7,671 bases of DNA from Desulfobacterales bacterium (GTDB lineage: Bacteria; Desulfobacterota; Desulfobacteria; Desulfobacterales; Desulfosalsimonadaceae): assembly GCA_007135795.1 (NCBI GenBank), contig SLIE01000502.1, forward strand, positions 1-7,671, given 5' to 3'. Every line of letters begins with the position of its first letter. Position 1 is the first letter of the stretch. Shown here in pieces: positions 1 through 6,922 of the stretch. Under the pieces are notes generated by a model that saw nothing but the letters and a program-made list of their open reading frames with translations, ran no database searches and was not told the DNA's origin. The position numbers and the translations under genes are program-made.

Positions 1-85
1 AAGCGTTTCTTTCAGGAAACAAGATACGTTTGTCCCAAAAATGATGAATATAACTGATTACAATTACATATATAAGGACGATCCT

Positions 86-259
86 ATGAAAACTAAAATT
101 TTACGTATTATATTTATGATTTTTTTCGATAGTATCCTTTTCCAGGAAAAATCCTTTACAAGGCCAGCGCATTTTAAAGGCTTGCGCATGCCGTTACATT
201 TAATTCAGGTTCTTGTTGCTTATTACAAGTGCTCGATGCTGGCAACATTCTTGCAATAA
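86..259 (+). CDS. Possible small hypothetical protein, 57 aa
   Basis: An ATG-started ORF of 57 codons begins MKTKILRIIFMIFF and is preceded by AAGGA at 74-78 with a 7-base spacer, which is good for a start site. The first 20 residues are basic then hydrophobic, weakly like a signal or membrane segment, but a D interrupts it and the rest (for example AHFKGLRMPLHLIQVL) resembles no family I know. An in-frame upstream ATG at 41 has no comparable ribosome site. There are no partner genes. It may be a real small membrane peptide, a decayed gene or chance; the ribosome site is the only real support. Confidence 0.2.
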   Translation: MKTKILRIIFMIFFDSILFQEKSFTRPAHFKGLRMPLHLIQVLVAYYKCSMLATFLQ

Positions 260-370
260 TACAGTTTTTGAATTCGTCTGAATAGTTTTTCAGATTATCA
301 ACAATATGCTGTTATTTCAAATCGGTTTAGCATAAACTGTTAGTGGGCGCGACATCTGCCTGATATAGGG

Positions 371-437
371 GAAACGCCGGCACTTGACAGCCTGGCTTTT
401 CAATGAAACATTAAGTCTACGACACCATCGGCGTTTC
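371..437. repeat. 9-bp inverted repeat upstream of thioesterase gene
   Basis: GAAACGCCG at 371-379 is matched exactly by its reverse complement CGGCGTTTC at 429-437, with 49 bases between. The arms bracket the TTGACA box at 384-389 and end 54 bases before the chosen GTG start. A related direct repeat (GGCTTTTCAATG and GGCGTTTCAATG) lies inside. The placement would suit a two-site operator for a dimeric regulator, but no regulator gene is adjacent and this is inference from position only. Confidence 0.3.
384..412 (+). promoter_or_regulatory. Weak sigma-70-type promoter candidate for thioesterase
   Basis: A consensus -35 box TTGACA (384-389) is followed after 17 bases by AACATT (407-412), which matches only 3 of 6 bases of TATAAT. 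Transcription would begin near 420, upstream of the GTG start at 492. If true, it rules out the alternative TTG start, which is the first T of this same TTGACA. The poor -10 keeps confidence low. Confidence 0.2.
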
Positions 438-479
438 AATGGCACGCAGATAATCATCAATCCCAAAAATATCAGCATA

Positions 480-484
480 AAGGA
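480..484 (+). promoter_or_regulatory. Ribosome binding site deciding the GTG start
   Basis: AAGGA lies 7 bases ahead of GTG at 492. No such site precedes the only other in-frame start, TTG at 384. This makes GTG-492 the better start, giving a 179-residue thioesterase. Confidence 0.55.
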
Positions 485-491
485 AATTTTT

Positions 492-1031
492 GTGTCCACT
501 CATAATAATACCAATTGCGGCATCAGAGAATCGCAAAATGGCTGCCGGGTAACCCTGGAACAACTCCAGGTACTTCCGCTTTATTACCGGGAGACGATTC
601 CGGCGGATTACATCGATGCCATGGGGCACATGAATGTGCGCTGGTACATGGCGCTCTATGATCAGGCGACCTGGCATTTCTTCGAAACCCTCGGCATGAC
701 GGCCGATTACTTTCAAACGTCCCGTGCCGGAGCCTTTGCGCTGAGACAGTTTCTCAACTACTTCAGTGAAATTCAGGAGGGACAGACCGTCGCCCTGCGT
801 ACCCGGGTGCTCGGCCGCACGGACAAACGGTTTCACTTCATGCATTTTATGATCAACGAGAGTTCAAATCAGCTGGCGTCTGTTTTTGAATCGATGGGTA
901 CGCATGCGGATTTGGAAAAACGTCGATCCGCACCGTTTCCGGATTTTATTGCAAACGCACTTGATGGAGCGTTGAAACGGGATCAGGGGTTAGGGTGGGA
1001 TGCGCCCGTAAGTGGCGTTTTGAATTTGTAA
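492..1031 (+). CDS. Hotdog-fold acyl-CoA thioesterase (4HBT-like)
   Basis: The predicted 179-residue cytoplasmic protein resembles 4-hydroxybenzoyl-CoA / YbgC-type thioesterases, which hydrolyse acyl-CoA thioesters. The signature is YRETIPADYIDAMGHMNVRW (about residues 31-50), in which the D-x-M/F-GHMNxxxY region forms the active-site helix approach and Asp35-Asp39 would supply the catalytic acid. The segment FLNYFSEIQEGQTVALRTRVLG (about 90-111) followed by KRFHFMHFMIN is the usual hotdog beta-sheet pattern. About 25 extra N-terminal residues (STHNNTNCGIRESQNG) precede the fold, which typically spans 130-150 residues, so the start may lie even further downstream although no ATG is available there. 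It converges on the GGDEF-EAL gene with a 73-base gap and no obvious terminator. The natural substrate cannot be told from sequence. Confidence 0.85.
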   Translation: MSTHNNTNCGIRESQNGCRVTLEQLQVLPLYYRETIPADYIDAMGHMNVRWYMALYDQATWHFFETLGMTADYFQTSRAGAFALRQFLNYFSEIQEGQTVALRTRVLGRTDKRFHFMHFMINESSNQLASVFESMGTHADLEKRRSAPFPDFIANALDGALKRDQGLGWDAPVSGVLNL

Positions 1032-1104
1032 TTCAGGGTTGTACGAGAACTGTTGTTGTCATGGATTTTTGTTCGGGCAGGCAAGTACAAAATGGAAGTG
1101 CGGG

Positions 1105-3369
1105 TTAAGGAAGGGGAAGGGTATTCTCTTTGGCGATGAGTTGTTCGATGGCGGTTTTGTCCTGGGGTGGGGCGAAGTGGTAGCCCTGGCCAAGTTGGCA
1201 TTTCATTTGGATGAGTTTTTCGAGTTGCTTGATGTCTTCTATCCCTTCTGCCATGACGTTGAGACCCATTGCTTCGCAAAGTAGGAGCATGGAAGTGACG
1301 ATGTTGAAGTTGGTTGTGTTTTTAGTGATGTCGTGTATCAGGAGCCTGTCAATTTTCACCATATCTATGGAAAACTGGTTCAAATATTTCAGCGAAGAAT
1401 AACCTGTCCCAAAATCGTCGATTGCAATTGAAACCCCGATTTTTTTCAGTTTGTGTATCGTGTCGGCAACCTGTTTTGTATCATCGATAAAAAGGCTTTC
1501 CGTTATTTCCAAGCAAACATTTTGAAGGGGGATTTTCAATAAACCCGCGCTGCTTTGGATATCATCGACGATATCATCATGAAGCATTTGCTTGATCGAT
1601 AAATTGATGCATAGCTGAAAGTCCGTCAGTTCTGGGAAACGATCCATCCAGCATGCATAATCCGTAAATGCAAGCTCGATTATTTTTCGTCCAAGGGGGA
1701 TTATGAGTCCTGATTCCTCTGCAATGGGAATAAACGTGTTGGGCGGGATGATTCCTACCTCTGGGTGCCGCCAGCGGGCAAGGGCCTCAACCCCGAAGAT
1801 TTTATTTGTGGTTAATCGAATCATCGGCTGATACTGGATGAAAAATTCGTCCGCCTGAATACCTTTCAGCAAATGATTTTCCAGGTATAGTTTTTTCTCT
1901 ATCTTCTTTTCTTCGATTTCATGGGAATACACGACTTTGTTGCGCCCCAGTTTTTTTGCCTCGTACATGCTCATATCGGCAAGCCTTATGACATCGACTT
2001 CTTCAACGTTGTGCATGCTGCTGAGAAGAATGCCGATACTCATGCTGATAAAAAGTTCCTGATCGGCGATATTGATCGGGGTACTGAATTTTTTAAAAAT
2101 TCTTTGAGATAAGACTTCACAAGCTTTTTTGTCCCGTACCCCTTCCAGCAGGATTACAAATTCATCCCCTCCAAACCTGGCAACCGTATCCACATCACGC
2201 AGGGAAGACTGAATTCGCTTGGCTGTTTGTATGAGTAAAAGGTCCCCCACGGCATGGCCCAGGGTGTCGTTGATGGATTTGAAACGATCAAGATCGATAA
2301 AGAATACTGCATAATCATTTTGTTCGTTCCTCTTTTTCTTTCTTACGGCCTGACTGAGCCTGTCCTGCAAGAGCATTCTGTTGGGAAGACTCGTGAGATG
2401 GTCGTGAAGCGCATGATGCAGCAACTCTTTTTCAGCTTCCTTGATCCGGGTCACATCCATGATGGCAACAATATATTGTGAGTCTATCCCAAGTGAGGAA
2501 ATCTTTAGAAACACGTTTTTCTTTCCTGTTGCACCATTTTCAAAGATGTATGTAATTGGATTATCAGTGATTTCTTTTTCAGATGCCAATAAAAGCAGCG
2601 CAAAATCAAATTTTCCTGATTGAACAATGAAATCGGTAAGTCTCTTTTTGTTAATCAGGTGTGAGCGGTCCCATCCTGAAAAAGCCAGAAATTGGCTGTT
2701 GGTATAAGTAATCATCCCTTCGGAATTGACCACAACCGTTGGATTCCCCGTGTTCTCAAATGTGTTGCGATAGATTATTTCCGATTCGGATAAACGGGTA
2801 TTTTTTTCCGTAAGCTCGGCATTCTTCTGATCGACCAACCGGTAAAGATCGAAATTTTCCAGTGCGTAGCATGTCGACTTCATGACGATGGTCGTTATCT
2901 TGTCAACAATACTCATTTCAAGGGGAATTTTTTCCAGAAAACAGAAAAAAACACCGTACGATCTTGCGGTGGTTGTCAATGCATGAATCAGAAGATGATA
3001 CTTATGGTCAGGTGTTCGGGCGGTCAATGTCCGTTTTTCTCTAAAAGCCCGTGCGACAATGTTTTTATCTATCAAAAAGTCGACCACGCCCTTGATATAA
3101 ACCTGTTTTTGCGGGGGTTCGCAGTGTTCGAGTTCAATATCAAAATCATGTGCATCCACTGAATAGAAAGCATAAAGGGATATGGGGATCATTTGTCGCA
3201 GACCCTGGACGGCGCGCTCAAAGATGTCCTTTCTGTTTTTAAACTTGGTCAAAGATGTTTGATAATCTCCCATGGCAGCGCACAGTTCGAGTGCGGCCAT
3301 GGAATACCTTGCGATTTCCTCAAGCCTTTGAACCTGGTTTATATCGGGTTTATTATTCAGTGGATCCAT
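1105..3369 (-). CDS. GAF-PAS-GGDEF-EAL cyclic-di-GMP signalling protein
   Basis: A predicted 754-residue soluble protein that could both make and degrade cyclic di-GMP. Order: a GAF-like sensor (about 35-180), a short coiled linker (QKNAELTEKNTRLSES), a PAS domain (about 197-310; ENTGNPTVVVNSEGMITYTN), GGDEF (about 320-485) and EAL (about 506-745). The cyclase motif RFGGDEF is intact (GGDEF 400-404) with the inhibitory-site RDVD five residues before it. The phosphodiesterase residues also look intact: EAL (528-530), INLS Asn589, EITES Glu621, DDFGTGYSS (651-659), KID Lys672, AEGIE Glu708 and QGY Gln728. There is no membrane segment. I chose ATG at 3369 (MDPLNNKP), preceded by GAGA at a 6-base spacing; an upstream in-frame ATG at 3411 would add 14 residues and lacks a clear ribosome site. 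The start overlaps the 3' end of the HDOD gene by 17 bp, implying translational coupling. Which activity dominates cannot be told from sequence. Confidence 0.93.
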   Translation of the reverse strand: MDPLNNKPDINQVQRLEEIARYSMAALELCAAMGDYQTSLTKFKNRKDIFERAVQGLRQMIPISLYAFYSVDAHDFDIELEHCEPPQKQVYIKGVVDFLIDKNIVARAFREKRTLTARTPDHKYHLLIHALTTTARSYGVFFCFLEKIPLEMSIVDKITTIVMKSTCYALENFDLYRLVDQKNAELTEKNTRLSESEIIYRNTFENTGNPTVVVNSEGMITYTNSQFLAFSGWDRSHLINKKRLTDFIVQSGKFDFALLLLASEKEITDNPITYIFENGATGKKNVFLKISSLGIDSQYIVAIMDVTRIKEAEKELLHHALHDHLTSLPNRMLLQDRLSQAVRKKKRNEQNDYAVFFIDLDRFKSINDTLGHAVGDLLLIQTAKRIQSSLRDVDTVARFGGDEFVILLEGVRDKKACEVLSQRIFKKFSTPINIADQELFISMSIGILLSSMHNVEEVDVIRLADMSMYEAKKLGRNKVVYSHEIEEKKIEKKLYLENHLLKGIQADEFFIQYQPMIRLTTNKIFGVEALARWRHPEVGIIPPNTFIPIAEESGLIIPLGRKIIELAFTDYACWMDRFPELTDFQLCINLSIKQMLHDDIVDDIQSSAGLLKIPLQNVCLEITESLFIDDTKQVADTIHKLKKIGVSIAIDDFGTGYSSLKYLNQFSIDMVKIDRLLIHDITKNTTNFNIVTSMLLLCEAMGLNVMAEGIEDIKQLEKLIQMKCQLGQGYHFAPPQDKTAIEQLIAKENTLPLP

Positions 3370-4618
3370 AGATAATCTCGAAAATATCCGCCAATTGGTC
3401 TTCAATTTCATTTACCACAGGCTGTATCATATTCTTGTCCAGCGACAATTCACTGCAAACCCGCGGATTGATTACCGGTACGAAAAATTCCCCGCTGTTT
3501 CCAATTTCAAGGGCATTTATAATGATATCAGCCAGATTTACAATGGCATTTTCATGAAAAGCCCCTGCGTGTTTCGGGAAATGATGACAACGGATCATGG
3601 TGGAAAGGCTATCGGGCAAATTCCAGTGAGAAGAAAGCTGAGCACCGATCTCCGAATGATCCAGTCCGAATTTTTTTGCCTCTGCCGCAAAAAGAAATAT
3701 CTCTTCGGATCTGGCTTGTTTGAAAAGATCATAATAATCCGCAGAGAGGTTTTGAACCATGATCAGTCGGCCGATATCATGAAGCAGTCCAGCCACGAAA
3801 AAACGTTCAGAATCAAGTCTCTCCGGGTAATAGGTCGATAAAAGCCTTGCAGCGGTGGCACAAGCGATCGAATGTTCCCAAAAGCCTACCATGTTGATAA
3901 GTTTTGAGGGTATTTTTTTAAAAAAAGAAACCGCTGATACGCCACTGACGATGGTCATCAACTGGTTCGTACCAATAAGGGCCAGCGCCCAGGTCAGGGT
4001 ATCGACTTTCTGTCGTAGACTGTAAAAGCTACTGTTGACGAGTTGCAGAACTTTGGCTGAAAGGGTGATGTCCTTGCTGACAATCCCGGCGATATCGTTG
4101 AGGGATGCTTCTGAATCATTGATTGCGGCAATGATTTTATAATAAATATCCGGAATTGTACCCAGGCGCAATGCTTTGTTAACCAGGTGTTCTGCATTGA
4201 CTCTTTTCTTTTTGTGAATCCCCGGTTTTTTCCGGGTCATCTCGTCTGCTTCCAGGGTATTGTAAAAATAACCAGTGTCCGGATTTGTTTGAAGTTGCCG
4301 GGCTTTTTTTAAATAGCTGATCCGATACAACTCAAATACAAAAGGCGTATTCAAGTCATTGTATTGAAACCTGTAACGTGTTATTTTCTCCGCTTTTTCG
4401 CGAATATGCCGTGGCGTTGCAAGTTCTTCGGCGTTCTCAGTGATATTGTCTTCCGGATCCTTGACATGAACCTCCCCAACCCCCCATATCTTGAATACCC
4501 GTATAAGTTTGTGACTGATTTCCTGGCCTGCGGGCGCCAGAAGCCGTCCTTGCTGATCTTTTATATCCCTGGCAAGAATCATTCCCGGTATGATGTTTTT
4601 TAACCCTGTATTTCCCAT
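3353..4618 (-). CDS. HDOD-domain signalling protein
   Basis: A 421-residue protein. Residues about 5-55 (LKNIIPGMILARDIKD, GRLLAPAG, then a short helix and VGEVHV) resemble the small beta-rich N-terminal module (DUF3391-like) found ahead of HD-GYP and HDOD domains. The HDOD domain runs from about 143 to 365: LGTIPDIYYKIIAAINDSEASLNDIA, then VSKDITLSAKVLQLVNSSFY, then FWEHSIACA, AGLLHDIGRL and FGLDHSEIGAQLSSHWNLP, CHH and ADII. The HD-type metal positions (His249, His280-Asp281, His321, His345/346, Asp364) are present, as in many HDOD proteins. HDOD domains mostly act as signalling scaffolds rather than proven enzymes. The linker (about 60-140) is charged and unrecognised. An AGGGAAG ribosome site lies about 13 bases before the ATG, rather far. 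It is the first gene of a two-gene unit with the GGDEF-EAL enzyme, which suggests a role in c-di-GMP-dependent behaviour such as motility or attachment. Confidence 0.9.
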   Translation of the reverse strand: MGNTGLKNIIPGMILARDIKDQQGRLLAPAGQEISHKLIRVFKIWGVGEVHVKDPEDNITENAEELATPRHIREKAEKITRYRFQYNDLNTPFVFELYRISYLKKARQLQTNPDTGYFYNTLEADEMTRKKPGIHKKKRVNAEHLVNKALRLGTIPDIYYKIIAAINDSEASLNDIAGIVSKDITLSAKVLQLVNSSFYSLRQKVDTLTWALALIGTNQLMTIVSGVSAVSFFKKIPSKLINMVGFWEHSIACATAARLLSTYYPERLDSERFFVAGLLHDIGRLIMVQNLSADYYDLFKQARSEEIFLFAAEAKKFGLDHSEIGAQLSSHWNLPDSLSTMIRCHHFPKHAGAFHENAIVNLADIIINALEIGNSGEFFVPVINPRVCSELSLDKNMIQPVVNEIEDQLADIFEIIYGSTE

Positions 4619-4704
4619 TAGTTTAAAAATGCTTCCCTTTCCCGAATTTCTGTTGCTTCAGTCATTTTTTCTAAACTATGCGCCGGTTTTCAAAATAATC
4701 TATT

Positions 4705-4732
4705 TCTATAATATTTTAATCGACATCTGCAA
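4705..4732 (-). promoter_or_regulatory. Candidate promoter for the HDOD/GGDEF-EAL operon
   Basis: Read on the minus strand, TTGCAG (4732-4727) and TATAGA (4710-4705) are separated by 16 bases in a very AT-rich context, about 90 bases before the HDOD start codon. The match to consensus is 3 of 6 and 4 of 6, so this is a candidate only. Confidence 0.3.
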
Positions 4733-4875
4733 ACAAAAGTTTTTATCATAGAGGTTGGATCACGATAAGCTTTTGAAGTGTGTTGAAATAGGTGAAATTT
4801 AGCCTTTGCTTTTTTTTAGCACGATGTGGTCTTTCGGGATGGCAAAATGATGGCGTAAATACGCGAGATCCATAT

Positions 4876-4896
4876 TTGATGGCATCGTAAAAGTCG
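4876..4896. repeat. 21-bp repeat, copy 1
   Basis: TTGATGGCATCGTAAAA followed by GTCG. It matches a second copy at 6941-6961 at 18 of 21 positions in the same orientation, about 2.06 kb apart. Both lie in non-genic or doubtful DNA. From memory, motifs of the type TGATGG-CGTCGTAAAAAGTC recur in intergenic DNA of Desulfobacterota, so this may be a dispersed repeat end; that recollection needs a database check. Confidence 0.4.
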
Positions 4897-4968
4897 ATAA
4901 ATATGCAAGAATGGCTAAGACTGAGAAAAACAATGATGCCGGCGTTATGTAAAAGATTCTCTGCTGTT

Positions 4969-6435
4969 TCAATGCCTTGATTGAGAGGTTGGATCTGGAT
5001 AAAATAGTATTTCCACCCGCCTGTTCAACCTTCTTCCAGCAAGGGTATCATTTGACGCCACAGGATTTTGAATGCCCATTCCCTTTGAATCGATTCGGTC
5101 AGGGTTGATTCCGCTGCCGCTCAGGTGTTTTTCCACGATGTTCGCCCTCAACCTGGAAAGTTTCAAGTTGTATTGCGGATTTCCCACTGAATCGGTATAC
5201 CCCACGACAGTCGCTTTCAGTTCCGGGTTCATTCGTAATAAATCCTTTGCCTGATCCAATGCTTCAACCGAAGGCGGGTCCAGATCATGTCCGTCATGAT
5301 GAAAATGTATCAGGATTTTTTCCGGAACTGCCGGTGTTTCTGATGCACGGGATATTTTTTTCGAATCAGGAGGAACGGCTGGACTCTTTTGCTTTACGGT
5401 TTGTGCGATCTGCTTGCCGGTTATCCATTCTTCCGTAAACGTATCAAACCAACCTGCTGATGCAGGAATCCACAGGTGGGTAAAATAAGCCCCCAGAAGG
5501 AGCAAAAGCACAGACAGGGCAGACAGCATTCTTTTTCTGCGTCTGGGTTTCGAGATTTCTTGAGTTACCGCCAACTGTTTGCCGGGAGCAGTAACAGGTG
5601 TTGAACCCATCGTCTCATCCGGTTTTGGAAATAGGCGCTCCTCCAGGATGCGGGCGCATTCGGAAACGATCATATCCGAGACAAGTCTTTTGTTGCGGGT
5701 ATAGGCAGCACGTAGCGCACAATCGCATATTATATTGATTAAAAAGGGAAGCCCTCCTGAAAATACATATATGCAATCTATGGAATTTTTGGTGAACAGG
5801 TTCATTTTGGCACCCGCCACCTGCTGGTGGTGCCAGATATATTCGCCGACTTCCTTTCTGTCTAAAGGTTCAAGATGATAGCTGAACGTGATTCGCTGGC
5901 GAATGGATCGGTTTTCGTCATCCAGGAGCATCTCATTGAACGTGTCATTTCCGACGAACAATACATTTAAGAGTTTGGTGCTGGGTTTTTCCAGGTTCGA
6001 CAGTACCCGGATTTCCTCAAGCTGTTCATGGGTGAGGTGTTGGGCTTTCTCGATTATCAGCAACGCGGTTTTGCCCGAATGATATTGTCTGTTGAGAAAT
6101 TGTTCGAAGTGATCGATGAAAGGGCCTTTGGATTGAAAAGACACGTTTATGCCGAAAGAAATAGCAATTGAGTTAATGAAACCCAGCAAATCAGGTTCGG
6201 GGTCCGCTATTTTGGCTAGCAGAACATCCGGGTGCCGGTTTTCTAAAACGGCATTCAAAAACATGGTTTTGCCGGTGCCGCTATCTCCCGTCAGAGCCAT
6301 AAAACCGCGATATTCCAACAAGCCGTACCTGAAAACCGAAAGGGCGTCTTTATGCCTATCCCCGACCCAGAGAAATGAAGCATCCGTATTAATCTGAAAG
6401 GGTTTGTTTTTTAAGCCAAAATATACATGGTACAT
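4969..6435 (-). CDS. ExeA/GspA-like AAA ATPase with OmpA-type peptidoglycan-binding domain
   Basis: A 488-residue predicted inner-membrane protein. The N-terminus MYHVYFGLKNKPFQINTDAS is the usual opening of ExeA/GspA-family ATPases, so I chose ATG at 6435; an in-frame TTG at 6507 would add 24 unlike residues. Walker A is GDSGTGKT (50-57). The Walker B position reads ALLIIEKAQ (124-132), with Glu-Lys where the family has Asp-Glu. The helix LEEIRVLSNLE, VLFVGND and the SIRQRI arginine region follow. After a basic RRRKR stretch comes one membrane helix (about 303-323, LSALSVLLLLLGAYF), then a linker rich in Pro/Lys, then an OmpA-like domain (about 373-481) with GYTDSVGNPQYNLKLSRLRA (412-431; Asp415 and Arg430 being the usual diaminopimelate contacts) and GRRLNRRVEI. 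By analogy with ExeA, the ATPase is cytoplasmic and the C-terminus periplasmic, binding peptidoglycan. ExeA itself carries a different peptidoglycan-binding domain. No secretion or exosortase genes are in the window, so the partner is unknown. Confidence 0.88.
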   Translation of the reverse strand: MYHVYFGLKNKPFQINTDASFLWVGDRHKDALSVFRYGLLEYRGFMALTGDSGTGKTMFLNAVLENRHPDVLLAKIADPEPDLLGFINSIAISFGINVSFQSKGPFIDHFEQFLNRQYHSGKTALLIIEKAQHLTHEQLEEIRVLSNLEKPSTKLLNVLFVGNDTFNEMLLDDENRSIRQRITFSYHLEPLDRKEVGEYIWHHQQVAGAKMNLFTKNSIDCIYVFSGGLPFLINIICDCALRAAYTRNKRLVSDMIVSECARILEERLFPKPDETMGSTPVTAPGKQLAVTQEISKPRRRKRMLSALSVLLLLLGAYFTHLWIPASAGWFDTFTEEWITGKQIAQTVKQKSPAVPPDSKKISRASETPAVPEKILIHFHHDGHDLDPPSVEALDQAKDLLRMNPELKATVVGYTDSVGNPQYNLKLSRLRANIVEKHLSGSGINPDRIDSKGMGIQNPVASNDTLAGRRLNRRVEILFYPDPTSQSRH

Positions 6436-6455
6436 GGCAGAAGTTCTCTCAGGAT

Positions 6456-6506
6456 TGATCACGTGGTATTTAAAGTGCTTGCCGGGCTGATCACAGGTAA
6501 TGATCA
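6456..6506. promoter_or_regulatory. Cluster of three TGATCA boxes upstream of the ATPase gene
   Basis: TGATCA occurs at 6456-6461, 6488-6493 and 6501-6506, within 21-71 bases of the ATPase ATG. The first two extend to TGATCAC, and the last two are separated by 7 bases. Three copies of a six-base palindrome in 51 bases is more than expected by chance, so an operator is possible. No recognised regulator motif is claimed. Confidence 0.25.
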
Positions 6507-6634
6507 ACGATATTGTTCAATGGGCGTACGGGTACAAACGGTGTAACGACTGCACCGCTTTATTAGAAAATATTGGCGCTATATTCTTTTGTCGAATAGA
6601 GATTCGGGGAAAATTAAAAAACAGGGGTGTTTAT

Positions 6635-6711
6635 CCGGGCAATGCAGGGGGTCCGATCGGCCTCTCCCGGGAGCGGCGCCGGGCAATGTCGGGGGGCAAC
6701 CCGGCAGGGGG
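6635..6711. repeat. GC-rich block with imperfect direct repeats and G runs
   Basis: CCGGGCAATGCAGGGGG (6635-6651) recurs as CCGGGCAATGTCGGGGG (6679-6695), 44 bases later, and a shortened form CCGGCAGGGGG follows at 6701-6711. Between them lie the palindromes CCGATCGG (6653-6660) and CTCCCGGGAG (6664-6673), and GCCGGG/CCCGGC (6678-6683 and 6700-6705) can form a 6-bp stem. The block is strongly GC-rich while both flanks are AT-rich. It could be a structured RNA, the end of a mobile element, or a G-quadruplex-prone site; I do not recognise the family. Confidence 0.4.
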
Positions 6712-6727
6712 TAATCGGTAAGGAGGC

Positions 6728-6922
6728 ATCATCATTCGTAACTCCAAAAAAACCAGGGAAAGTGACCTGAGAGATGGTCTTGAGAGAGATATGATTAATA
6801 TGTTTTTTAAGTTAGGATATGTAATTAATATGAAAAACAATAATTTGCTTTTCTTGAGATCTTCGATTTCTATACATGCTGTTCATTGGCAAGGAAAGGG
6901 GCATGGTAATTGCTGTCTATAA
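6728..6922 (+). pseudogene. Possible start-codon-less ORF behind a strong ribosome site
   Basis: AAGGAGG (6720-6726) is a full Shine-Dalgarno sequence, but the following in-frame codons are ATC ATC ATT, not ATG. Reading from there gives a 64-codon frame ending at TAA 6920-6922 and starting IRNSKKTRESDLRDGLERDM, which has protein-like character (charged, helical) before becoming low complexity. An in-frame stop at 6719-6721 prevents upstream extension. It might start at a rare ATT codon, be a decayed gene that lost ATG, or be chance. I do not recognise the product. Confidence 0.18.

Larger units (their letters stand above)
1..491. other. Gene-poor AT-rich left end
   Basis: No convincing gene, RNA or mobile element is visible here. 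The stretch is AT-rich and contains one weak 57-codon ORF (86-259), small hairpins such as GTTTA-GCA-TAAAC at 325-337 and TTTTCC-A-GGAAAA at 138-150, and the likely control region of the thioesterase gene. The 5' part may be cut from a larger context because the window begins here. Confidence 0.5.
4619..4968. other. 350-bp intergenic region between ATPase-OmpA and HDOD genes
   Basis: AT-rich spacer holding the probable promoter of the HDOD unit near its left side (4705-4732) and one copy of the 21-bp repeat (4876-4896). A small GCGTA-AA-TACGC hairpin lies at 4853-4864. No gene longer than a few dozen codons is credible and no stem-plus-U-run terminator for the upstream ATPase gene is visible. 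The length favours separate transcription of the ATPase gene and the HDOD operon. Confidence 0.5.

Noticed and set aside
384..491. N-terminal extension of the thioesterase from TTG at 384
   Set aside because: It has no ribosome site, its residues (for example LSLRHHRRFNGTQ) do not belong to the hotdog fold, and a GTG with AAGGA at 7 bases lies at 492.
417..845. Minus-strand 142-codon ORF opposite the thioesterase
   Set aside because: It is antisense to a clear family member and has no domain or ribosome site.
1032..1104. Bidirectional terminator between the convergent thioesterase and GGDEF-EAL genes
   Set aside because: Only a 6-bp TTGTAC/GTACAA pair with 40 bases between is present, with no U-run; not a credible terminator.
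3370..3411. Longer start of the GGDEF-EAL protein (ATG at 3411)
   Set aside because: The 14 added residues lack an upstream ribosome site, and the ATG at 3369 has GAGA at good spacing. It remains possible.
3395..3841. Plus-strand 148-codon ORF opposite the HDOD gene
   Set aside because: It is antisense to a well-supported HDOD domain and has no recognisable motifs.
4753..4775. GG-N10-GC pattern resembling a sigma-54 promoter (plus strand)
   Set aside because: The remaining consensus bases do not match and no plus-strand gene follows.
4751..4995. 11-bp direct repeat GAGGTTGGATC at 4751-4761 and 4985-4995
   Set aside because: It is short, unflanked by other similarity, and one copy is in the coding end of the ATPase gene; likely chance.
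6631..6840. Minus-strand ORF with a Pro/Arg-rich tail across the GC-rich block
   Set aside because: The Pro/Arg-rich part is what G-run DNA encodes when read on the other strand; there is no start context or homology I can name.
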